A stretch of 20,125 bases of DNA. It comes from a virus. The DNA lies in the IMG/VR virus record IMGVR_UViG_3300022684_000027, positions 1 to 20,125 of that record; one strand, written 5' to 3'. Both the position numbers and the translations under genes were made by a program. Below the pieces are notes generated by a model. That model made no database searches and had not been told where the DNA came from. It worked only from the letters and a program-made list of their open reading frames with translations. This document shows positions 15,642 through 20,125 of this stretch, in pieces; the first letter of the stretch is position 1, and the number at the start of each line of letters is the position of its first letter.

Positions 15642-15657
15642 GGTTGACAGATCAACC
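15642..15657. promoter_or_regulatory. Inverted repeat in the integrase 5' leader
   Basis: GGTTGA-CAGA-TCAACC is a perfect 6-bp inverted repeat with a 4-nt spacer. It sits about 15 bp downstream of the -10 element and about 22 bp upstream of the integrase ATG, so it is either an operator for a dimeric repressor or a small hairpin in the leader RNA. Confidence 0.5.
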
Positions 15658-15671
15658 ATCCTCTGGGTGCG

Positions 15672-15701
15672 GTCATATGCTATGTGCGGCGCGATTGTCA
15701 A
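15672..15701 (-). promoter_or_regulatory. Promoter of integrase
   Basis: On the minus strand a perfect -35 TTGACA (15696-15701) is followed after 18 nt by TATGAC (15672-15677), a 4/6 match to the -10 consensus. It lies 52 bp upstream of the integrase ATG and downstream of the last early gene. Integrase can thus be made separately from the early operon. Confidence 0.6.
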
Positions 15702-15789
15702 AATAATGTCTCTAAACCCGCGTCAATCGTGTGTTTGCCGAGGCCTTAATAAGCGGCTCTCAGGCCGTCAGGGGCGGCGGCTCGGGGCG

Positions 15790-16059
15790 CTAATCGGGAT
15801 ATACGTCAAAGCGCGATCGTTCAATATCGGCCAAATGGCGAGGCCGTTTTTCTGGCCGACCGTTGCAAAAACAGGGTATCCCGTCTTTCCCGCCTTCAAG
15901 AAGCCGGATATCCGCTATGGTGCAGCCGGTGCGCTTCAGGTCGGCCACGGCCGGCGGCTCTTCGTCTACCAGGTCCAGGCACAGGCGGGCCGACGACCGG
16001 CACAGCATGTCATGCCGGTAAAGAAAAGTGGCGATCGCCTTCAGCTTTGCGTCCGTCAT
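15790..16059 (-). CDS. Small hypothetical protein, last of the early microgene train
   Basis: This 89-residue protein starts MTDAKLKAIATFLYRHDMLC at ATG 16059 with GGAGGAAA 6-8 nt upstream. It has a helical N-terminus, five cysteines (two of them in GIPCFCNGR) and a basic C-terminus (RPEKRPRHLADIERSRFD). There is no membrane span. I do not recognise a family. Its first 50 nt overlap the end of the preceding gene, as elsewhere in this cassette. The gene is followed by the integrase promoter. Confidence 0.65.
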   Translation of the reverse strand: MTDAKLKAIATFLYRHDMLCRSSARLCLDLVDEEPPAVADLKRTGCTIADIRLLEGGKDGIPCFCNGRPEKRPRHLADIERSRFDVYPD

Positions 16060-16249
16060 CGCTATTTCCTCCGGGCTCCAGGTATGGCGCCAGTTTGCTG
16101 TGAAGCCAATCGTCCACCAAAATCATATTGCCGTTGCGGTGCCGCACGCTGGACATGGACAGCACCAGCGGCTTGCCGGTGGCCTTGACCACCATCGCCA
16201 CCTTGCCCTTGGGCGTCACTTGGATGCTATGGACTTCGATCCAGCGCAT
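16010..16249 (-). CDS. Small hypothetical protein with beta-rich N-terminus
   Basis: The 79-residue protein starts MRWIEVHSIQVTPKGKVAMV at ATG 16249, with GAGAGG 5-6 nt upstream. Alternating hydrophobic residues (KVAMVVKATGKPLVLSMSSV) suggest a small beta sheet, followed by MILVDDWLHSKLAPYL, a helix. The last 17 residues overlap the next gene and look like shadow sequence. A longer frame back to 16462 is the shadow of the upstream zinc protein. No family recognised. Confidence 0.6.
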   Translation of the reverse strand: MRWIEVHSIQVTPKGKVAMVVKATGKPLVLSMSSVRHRNGNMILVDDWLHSKLAPYLEPGGNSDDGRKAEGDRHFSLPA

Positions 16250-16802
16250 TGATCCTCTCCACGCATTGCTTGACCAGGTACAGCAGCATGTTTTCCGGCG
16301 TGCGCAGGTTCTCTTCCGCCTGTCTGCGCAGGCCGTCCAACAGGTCCCGGCGGCCTTCAAAGTCGACCACGATAAAATTGTGATGGTTGGACGGTGGCGG
16401 GGTTGGTGCCGCCGGCGCGGGAATGGCCGCGATCGGCGTGGCAGCCTGTTCGGCGGCCACATCCGGCACGGTGACGCTACCGCTCAGCGCAGACGTATCT
16501 TTCGGTTTGTCCGTTGACTTGCCGGCCTTTTTCTTTCCGGCTGCCTGCCGGCGTTTCATGCAGTCGCTGCATATATTCAGCCGACCGTAACGCGCCCGCC
16601 TGAAAGCATCGATGGGCTGCGCCACGCCCTTGTGCGGGCAGTCCGGGTCGCTGCAAATTTTGGTTTCGCCGTTAATTTTGGTCACAGGGTTCTCCAGTCT
16701 CACAAGCCCGTCGAACGCCGCCTGGCGCTCGGGGCAGTTGACGCAGTCCGGGTGGTTTTTACTGCGCTCGCGGTGCGCGCATGTCCGGCAGGGCGACACC
16801 AT
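16227..16802 (-). CDS. Two-zinc-ribbon protein with Ala/Pro linker
   Basis: This 191-residue protein has two cysteine clusters: CRTCAHRERSKNHPDCVNC (C5, C8, C20, C23) and C50, C55 with LNICSDCMKRR (C78, C81). A basic KKKAGK stretch and an Ala/Pro-rich linker (112-137) follow, then a C-terminal amphipathic domain (HNFIVVDFEGRRDLLDGLRR, PENMLLYLVKQC). The layout suggests zinc-binding nucleic-acid or protein contact at one end and oligomerisation at the other. ATG 16802 has GAGGAG 10 nt upstream and overlaps the preceding gene by 44 nt. The function is unknown. Confidence 0.75.
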   Translation of the reverse strand: MVSPCRTCAHRERSKNHPDCVNCPERQAAFDGLVRLENPVTKINGETKICSDPDCPHKGVAQPIDAFRRARYGRLNICSDCMKRRQAAGKKKAGKSTDKPKDTSALSGSVTVPDVAAEQAATPIAAIPAPAAPTPPPSNHHNFIVVDFEGRRDLLDGLRRQAEENLRTPENMLLYLVKQCVERINALDRSP

Positions 16803-16965
16803 GGCGCGTCATCTCCTCGTGGTCGGCCGTTATCTGCAGGGCCCGGGCCATCTGCCTGTGGATGCGCATGGTGCCCTGGCCGCAGAGCTCGCAGGCATAG
16901 CCGGCCTCCTGGATGTGCCGGCAGTGCCGACAAAGCTGGATGCGGTTCATCAGATCAAGCGTCAT
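16759..16965 (-). CDS. 68-residue zinc-ribbon protein
   Basis: The protein from ATG 16965 (or Met 6 at 16950) has LCRHCRHIQE and CELCGQGT, that is C12, C15, C25 and C28, a complete small zinc ribbon, followed by a basic helical tail (RIHRQMARALQITADHEEM). Its start lies inside the end of the upstream membrane gene (11-nt overlap), which suggests coupled translation. Such ribbons in phage early regions often bind nucleic acid or host RNA polymerase, but nothing here proves it. Confidence 0.65.
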   Translation of the reverse strand: MTLDLMNRIQLCRHCRHIQEAGYACELCGQGTMRIHRQMARALQITADHEEMTRHGVALPDMRAPRAQ

Positions 16966-17119
16966 GGCAGTCGCCCCAGTCCATCCGGTTGGCAATCAAG
17001 GCGGCCACGTCCATCAGGGCCACCCCGCCGAAATTGACCCATGGAAAATACGGCGCCGCGCATTCCATGCAGGCCACAACCACGCCCAGGCCGAAAAGGA
17101 TTGCCGCCATCAGTCGCAT
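16955..17119 (-). CDS. 54-residue single-pass membrane protein
   Basis: ATG 17119 has GGAGG with a 5-nt gap, a very strong start signal. The product begins MRLMAAILFGLGVVVACMEC, a hydrophobic span of about 17 residues after a short basic start, and continues with an aromatic PYFPWVNFGG and a final acidic WGDCHDA. It could be a membrane anchor or a signal-peptide-like export segment with Cys17 and Cys20. It overlaps the zinc gene before it by 10 nt and the ribbon gene after it by 11 nt. No family recognised. Confidence 0.65.
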   Translation of the reverse strand: MRLMAAILFGLGVVVACMECAAPYFPWVNFGGVALMDVAALIANRMDWGDCHDA

Positions 17120-17646
17120 GTTTTCCTCCTTGTGGTTGGTTGTCCCGATACTGCCGCCTCGGGACCACGGCGGCCTGAGGGAGGAAAGTGCCCGTTACTA
17201 CCGCCACGGGGCCGGGCGGTGCCTCTCGTCGCCGGCGGACGGTAAAACGGATCGTCCGCGTACTTGGCGAAAACAATATCCAGCGGGTCGTGGGCCGGGT
17301 TGTCGCGGTCCTCGATCACGTCCTTAAAATCAATCTCGGCCGCCGGGGTATAGCCCACCCGGTTTGTTTTATTGACCCGGCTCAAGGCCCGGGCCACCTG
17401 CGGGCGGCAGTCCGGGCAATATTTGGTGCGGTTTATCTTCATGGGCAGCGTCATCTGCAGGCCGCACACCGCGCAGGTTTTGTTGACGGACACGGCCCGG
17501 CCCGCGTTGCAGATCGGGCACGATCGCCGGGTGGTGGTGGTCATGATGTAGCGGTCGGCCTTGTGGCCGCAGTCGAAATTATAAAGGGGCAGGGCCCGGC
17601 CGGCCGTTGACGATCTCTTTTCCGGTGTCTGCTTCACCGTTTGCAT
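17110..17646 (-). CDS. Multi-cysteine zinc-binding protein
   Basis: The 178-residue protein starts MQTVKQTPEKRSSTAGRALP at ATG 17646 with GGGG 7-8 nt upstream; a longer frame back to 17781 adds Arg/Pro shadow sequence. It has a Cys/His series C26, H28, C43, C46 (CGHK, SCPIC), then C58, C61 (CAVCG) and C77, C80 (YCPDC), so two zinc sites. The C-terminal 100 residues hold an acidic block (EIDFKDVIEDRDNPAHD) and a disordered Gly/Arg/Pro tail. No family recognised. It is the first of a chain of six overlapping genes. Confidence 0.75.
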   Translation of the reverse strand: MQTVKQTPEKRSSTAGRALPLYNFDCGHKADRYIMTTTTRRSCPICNAGRAVSVNKTCAVCGLQMTLPMKINRTKYCPDCRPQVARALSRVNKTNRVGYTPAAEIDFKDVIEDRDNPAHDPLDIVFAKYADDPFYRPPATRGTARPRGGSNGHFPPSGRRGPEAAVSGQPTTRRKTCD

Positions 17647-17701
17647 TCGATGCCCCTTTTTTGGTTTAGGGTTGATATCGCGACCGGCCGGGCCGGTGCG
17701 G

Positions 17702-17878
17702 TTACCTCTCCGCGCTGCTGTAGACGCTCCAGATGTACTGCCGCGCCGCGGCGGCGGTGAAAAAGGGGCCGGTGTAAACACCCAGGAAAATGCTGGCCCG
17801 GTAAACCCCCGCGCCGGCGCGCTCGATAAAGCCCAGAAACTCGCCGGCCAGGTTCGTTACGGTCAGTGCTTTTTTCAT
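17702..17878 (-). CDS. 58-residue hypothetical protein, possibly membrane-associated
   Basis: ATG 17878 has GAGGAG 9 nt upstream. The sequence starts MKKALTVTNLAGEFLGFIER, with a moderately hydrophobic middle (VYRASIFLGVYTGPFFTAAA) that could be a short membrane helix, and ends QYIWSVYSSAER. An overlapping Arg/Gly-rich frame at 17634-17894 is a shadow. It lies directly after the 17919-17984 hairpin. The function is unknown. Confidence 0.6.
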   Translation of the reverse strand: MKKALTVTNLAGEFLGFIERAGAGVYRASIFLGVYTGPFFTAAAARQYIWSVYSSAER

Positions 17879-17918
17879 GGTTCGTGCTCCTCATGGATTG
17901 CCGTTATCTTTTATCGGC

Positions 17919-17984
17919 CGTGCCGGGCGGCGGGAGAATTGCCTATCCACAGTACATTTTCTCCTGGTTGGGCCGCCCGGCACG
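17919..17984 (-). promoter_or_regulatory. Perfect 13-bp inverted repeat between early microgenes
   Basis: CGTGCCGGGCGGC (17919-17931) and GCCGCCCGGCACG (17972-17984) are perfect complements around 40 nt, and an inner GGAGAA/TTCTCC pair can extend the fold. The loop carries AGGAG and a four-codon ATG frame. It fills most of the 127-bp gap between the 33-residue and 58-residue genes, so it may control read-through or mRNA stability in the early operon. No T-run follows. Confidence 0.6.
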
Positions 17985-18005
17985 CCGCTGGGTTATCCGC
18001 AGTCG

Positions 18006-18107
18006 TTAGGCCATCGCCCTGGCAATCGCGACAATCAGCCAGATCAGGACGGCGCCATCGACCACCGCCCAAAAGACAACTCCCGGACCATTCGTTAAAT
18101 TGCTCAT
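18006..18107 (-). CDS. 33-residue membrane microprotein
   Basis: ATG 18107 overlaps the stop of the upstream gene (ATGA) and has GGGAGG 7 nt upstream. The product is MSNLTNGPGVVFWAVVDGAV followed by LIWLIVAIARAMA: one membrane span of about 20 residues with one Asp in it. Translational coupling and a strong ribosome site favour a true gene despite the length. No family recognised; candidate roles are modulation of a host membrane protein or of lysis. Confidence 0.6.
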   Translation of the reverse strand: MSNLTNGPGVVFWAVVDGAVLIWLIVAIARAMA

Positions 18108-18340
18108 GATTTAGCCTCCCTTTGTTCGGCGTTGTGCAGCCGCACGATCCTTGCGCCTTCCTCGCTGCCCGAAAAAAAGGCATCCGCATGGGGCGTGCCC
18201 AGCGCGTAGGGGTTGCTGATCTTGCGGGCATCGCCCAGCCAGTAGCGGATCGCGGACCGCACACCCTGGCGGTATTCCTCGCTGCGGGCGTCGCGCGGAA
18301 AGTTGAAAGCCTTTTCGTAGAGTTCCCGTGCCGTGGTCAT
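18104..18340 (-). CDS. 78-residue hypothetical protein, first of the microgene train
   Basis: ATG 18340 gives MTTARELYEKAFNFPRDARS, a soluble, helical, charged protein (EEYRQGVRSAIRYWLGDARK) with a small C-terminal half (YALGTPHADAFFSGSEEGAR). GGGAG lies 11 nt upstream, and a GTG at 18373 is an in-frame alternative. Many phages of Proteobacteria have short proteins of this look in the early region, but I cannot name the family. Its stop overlaps the next start. Confidence 0.65.
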   Translation of the reverse strand: MTTARELYEKAFNFPRDARSEEYRQGVRSAIRYWLGDARKISNPYALGTPHADAFFSGSEEGARIVRLHNAEQREAKS

Positions 18341-18367
18341 GTCTTTTAAACTCCCGTTTTTATTGAT

Positions 18368-18434
18368 GTACACGCAACCGCTTACATCCGCTTACGTTTG
18401 TACACATGGCATCGCGTCGGCGCCCATCGTACAC
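18368..18434. promoter_or_regulatory. Operator-like repeats ahead of the microgene operon
   Basis: The 100-bp gap after the ribbon-helix-helix gene has three copies of GTACAC (18368, 18400, 18429; GTGTAC on the minus strand) and two tandem copies of GTAAGCGG on the minus strand 10 bp apart (one helical turn). Ribbon-helix-helix proteins bind such tandem sites, so the upstream regulator may act here. No clear -35/-10 pair could be fixed. Confidence 0.5.
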
Positions 18435-18440
18435 GTTGAC

Positions 18441-18701
18441 TCACAAAAAATTTTCAGTGACGATATTATCCAGATCGGCATAGAATTTTTTGATGGCCGT
18501 CTCGCTTTTAAAAAACTTGATCAGGGAAGACTCGATGAACTTGGACCGCGAAACCCCCGCCGCCTGGGCCCGGGCCTCGATGTGGGCGATCAGCTTGGGA
18601 TACGTGCGAAAGGTGACCGTCTCCTTGGTCTCCAGGTTCAGTTCCTGCTGGGTGAGGTGGTAATGATGGGTGTGATTCCCGCCGGAAATGTACTGTCGCA
18701 T
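18441..18701 (-). CDS. Ribbon-helix-helix DNA-binding regulator
   Basis: The 86-residue protein has an N-terminal His-rich segment (GGNHTHHYHL), then ETVTFRTYPKLIAHIEARAQ and AAGVSRSKFIESSLIKFF, the strand-helix-helix order of Arc/CopG/MetJ regulators: the strand VTFRTY would enter the major groove of DNA as a dimer. ATG 18701 has GGGGGAG about 6-8 nt upstream. It follows the Cro-like gene by 15 nt, so the two are co-transcribed. Its likely target is the repeat cluster at 18368-18434. Family call is by pattern. Confidence 0.8.
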   Translation of the reverse strand: MRQYISGGNHTHHYHLTQQELNLETKETVTFRTYPKLIAHIEARAQAAGVSRSKFIESSLIKFFKSETAIKKFYADLDNIVTENFL

Positions 18702-18716
18702 CGAAGTCTCCCCCGC

Positions 18717-19025
18717 TTAGGCGGCGCACTGGCTGTTGTCGGTCTCCGGCGGCACGGGCACGCCCGCCTTGGCCAAGGCCTCGGCCCACTCGTCAAAAAG
18801 AATGTCCGGGCGCACGCCGAGCTGCTTGGCGATCTTCACCTGGGTTTTCAGCCTCGCCCGGCGGCCATTGATGTAAGCGTTGACAGTGGGGCGCGTCAGG
18901 CCACACTTTTCGGCCAGTTCCGGCTCGGTAATACCCGACAGCTTCAAAAGAGCCTGCCGAATGGGAATCAGGTCAAACCCCATTTCTCTCAAGGTGGTCA
19001 CGGCTTGCTCGTTGGGGGTGTTCAT
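18717..19025 (-). CDS. Cro-like XRE-family helix-turn-helix protein
   Basis: This 102-residue protein has a central helix-turn-helix, ITEPELAEKCGLTRPTVNAY then INGRRARLKTQVKIAKQLGV and RPDILFDEW, of the XRE/Cro type. ATG 19025 has AGAGG 6 nt upstream. It reads leftward, divergent from the CI-type gene, and is the first gene of the long minus transcription unit, the place where Cro lies in lambdoid phages. It probably represses the repressor promoter during lytic growth. Confidence 0.85.
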   Translation of the reverse strand: MNTPNEQAVTTLREMGFDLIPIRQALLKLSGITEPELAEKCGLTRPTVNAYINGRRARLKTQVKIAKQLGVRPDILFDEWAEALAKAGVPVPPETDNSQCAA

Positions 19026-19073
19026 TGGGGCCTCTTTTCTTGTCTCGATTGCTACTTTGTGGTACGGGTTTCA

Positions 19074-19101
19074 TTTATAAATTTTGTTTTGTTTTAGGCA
19101 A
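19074..19101 (-). promoter_or_regulatory. Early leftward promoter before the Cro-like gene
   Basis: On the minus strand TTGCCT (19096-19101) is followed after 16 nt by TATAAA (19074-19079), 4/6 and 5/6 matches to the sigma-70 boxes, 48 bp upstream of the Cro-like ATG. It would drive the whole early unit and overlaps an AT-rich stretch typical of phage immunity regions. Confidence 0.6.
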
Positions 19102-19117
19102 CATGAAAATCAACTGT

Positions 19118-19179
19118 TCGTTTACAGAAAGCCTTGTTTGATGCCTTAGCTACACCTATCGTTTATATTGTATCGTTTG
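19118..19179. promoter_or_regulatory. TCGTTT repeats, candidate repressor operators
   Basis: TCGTTTA (19118), TCGTTTA (19159) and TCGTTTG (19173) lie in the divergent region; the last two sit in an 8-bp repeat TATCGTTT with 14-bp spacing. They surround the likely promoter of the CI-type gene. TATATT at 19164-19169 could be its -10, but no good -35 is at the right distance. Confidence 0.45.
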
Positions 19180-19198
19180 TCAAGTAGGAAATTCATCT

Positions 19199-19582
19199 TT
19201 GATTGATATTTCTAAAATAATAAATCGCATAAAAGCATTTAAAGCGTTGAAAAAGGATAAGCAAGTTGCTGTTATTATTGGACTTAGTGAACAGAACTTC
19301 AACAATAAGAAAAAACGAAATACATTGATACCGGATATAGTTGAATGGGCTATAAACAACGGCGTCGACCTAAATTGGCTCATAACCGGCCAATCCCATG
19401 TCGATGAAGCGCTGCTGGCGGAGTCCATTGCCTGGACCGATTCGCAACTCAAGCGGCGCAAGAAGAAACTTACGAGTGAAAAAAAGGCTATAATTGCTTT
19501 GAATTATTATCAAAAATATATAGAAACCGGTGAGATCGTAGATGACAAGGAGATGGACAGGTATTTGCGATTAGTCTCTTGA
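19199..19582 (+). CDS. CI-type phage repressor, N-terminal-domain only
   Basis: This 127-residue protein starts at TTG 19199 with AGGA 9 nt upstream. Its first 65 residues (DISKIINRIKAFKALKKDKQ, VAVIIGLSEQNFNNKKKRN, PDIVEWAINNGVDLNWLITG) match the Phage_CI_repr helix-turn-helix family. The rest is a short charged helical tail (SQLKRRKKKLTSEKKAIIAL) with no LexA-like peptidase domain. Without that domain, RecA-driven self-cleavage is not expected, so induction must work another way, for example an antirepressor. It is AT-richer than its neighbours and diverges from the Cro-like gene. Confidence 0.8.
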   Translation: MIDISKIINRIKAFKALKKDKQVAVIIGLSEQNFNNKKKRNTLIPDIVEWAINNGVDLNWLITGQSHVDEALLAESIAWTDSQLKRRKKKLTSEKKAIIALNYYQKYIETGEIVDDKEMDRYLRLVS

Positions 19583-19592
19583 CGGAGGGCTA

Positions 19593-20125
19593 ATGAACAG
19601 GGAAGAACGTGACGCGGAAATGAGGGCTATTTTTAACGAGGCTGAGACGGATGACGCCGGTCTCAACATCGTCGGAAACTCAGGCACGGCGGTGGTCGGA
19701 AACAACAACGCCGTCATCATCAACCACACCCGCCGCCCCGGCGAGCGCATCGATGACGACCAGCTCATGGAGCTGCGCGATCGCATGGAAAGCCTGGTAA
19801 AGGTCGACGCCCTGCTGGCCTCCCGCAACCCGCGCGACAATCGCCCCCATAGTCAGCGCCTGGATTCCGCCCGGCGCAAGCGCTGGCACCGGTTCCGCGA
19901 CGCCTTCCACCTTAAATCATACACCCATTTGACCCACGGCCAATACGACGACGCCCTGTTGTGGATCGACCGGCAGAAACAGGCCGCGCTGGCCACCATC
20001 GCCCCCCGGCCCGCCAATCGGGTCACGCGCAAGCGGCCGACACCGCGGGCATCGCGCCTCATATGCCTGTTTCTCCTGGCCGTGTGCGTGCCCCTCCTAT
20101 TTTCGGTCAGCCAGACCCGGTCGCC
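19593..20125 (+). CDS. Phage regulatory-like protein with membrane segment (cut by right edge)
   Basis: ATG 19593 has GGAGG 5 nt upstream and follows the repressor stop by 10 nt. The 177 residues visible comprise an acidic start, a Gly/Asn motif IVGNSGTAVVGNNNAVIIN (26-44), a helical linker (QLMELRDRMESLVKVDALLA), a segment RFRDAFHLKSYTHLTHGQYD then DALLWIDRQ (100-128) that resembles the ORF6C domain of phage antirepressor-type proteins, a basic stretch, and a hydrophobic span LICLFLLAVCVPLLFSV (156-172). The gene runs off the window. A cytoplasmic sensing or regulator domain tied to the membrane is one reading. The ORF6C resemblance is tentative. Confidence 0.7.
   Translation, partial: MNREERDAEMRAIFNEAETDDAGLNIVGNSGTAVVGNNNAVIINHTRRPGERIDDDQLMELRDRMESLVKVDALLASRNPRDNRPHSQRLDSARRKRWHRFRDAFHLKSYTHLTHGQYDDALLWIDRQKQAALATIAPRPANRVTRKRPTPRASRLICLFLLAVCVPLLFSVSQTRS

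Noticed and set aside
16962-17276. 104-codon minus frame over the membrane microgene
   Set aside because: Pro/Gly/Arg-rich shadow; the shorter frame from 17119 has a strong ribosome site and a membrane helix.

Overview
This window is a contiguous piece of a temperate tailed-phage genome with a lambda-type head and packaging module. Its host is a GC-rich Gram-negative bacterium. Nearly every gene reads right-to-left on the minus strand. Only the lysogeny-type regulator and one incomplete gene at the right edge read on the plus strand. No host housekeeping gene is visible. The only host-like sequence is the 3' end of what looks like a tmRNA (ssrA) gene, which is the phage attachment core. Its CGCCTCC acceptor strand suits a proteobacterial or Desulfobacterota host, but I cannot name the host from this window.

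Layout from right to left, following transcription of the early genes: (1) 18.4-20.1 kb is the immunity region. A Cro-like helix-turn-helix protein (minus) diverges from a CI-type repressor (plus), with a promoter and TCGTTT repeats between them. A ribbon-helix-helix regulator follows the Cro-like gene. An incomplete membrane-anchored protein follows the repressor. (2) 15.8-18.4 kb is a train of nine tiny genes, mostly overlapping. Three are consecutive cysteine-rich (zinc-ribbon-like) proteins, and at least two are single-pass membrane microproteins. (3) 14.2-15.7 kb holds a tyrosine integrase with its own promoter, then the attachment site. The core is the ssrA 3' end, flanked by two identical 16-bp arms, so it looks like an intact attP rather than a prophage end. 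(4) 10.6-13.9 kb is replication: an SF3 (P4/D5-like) helicase and a zinc-finger/TOPRIM primase. Between them lies a non-coding stretch full of GGTCC/GGACC repeats that could be the origin. (5) 7.1-10.6 kb is accessory: a C5 cytosine methyltransferase with five internal repeats in its target-recognition region, a Gp37/Gp68 (DUF5131) three-cysteine protein, a small CxxC protein, an ASCH-like protein and a coiled-coil protein. (6) 1-7.1 kb is packaging and head: terminase small subunit, a 53-residue membrane protein with a TTG start, terminase large subunit (GpA type), a MerR/Nu1-like helix-turn-helix protein, gpW, lambda-type portal, and a prohead protease fused to the major capsid protein that runs off the left edge.

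Together these genes give a full cycle from immunity switch to integration, replication, DNA modification, packaging and capsid. Tail and lysis genes are not in the window. The parts least explained by known families are the microgene train, the repeat-built methyltransferase beside the DUF5131 protein, the GGTCC repeat region, and the hairpin plus 22-bp-period repeats ahead of gpW.
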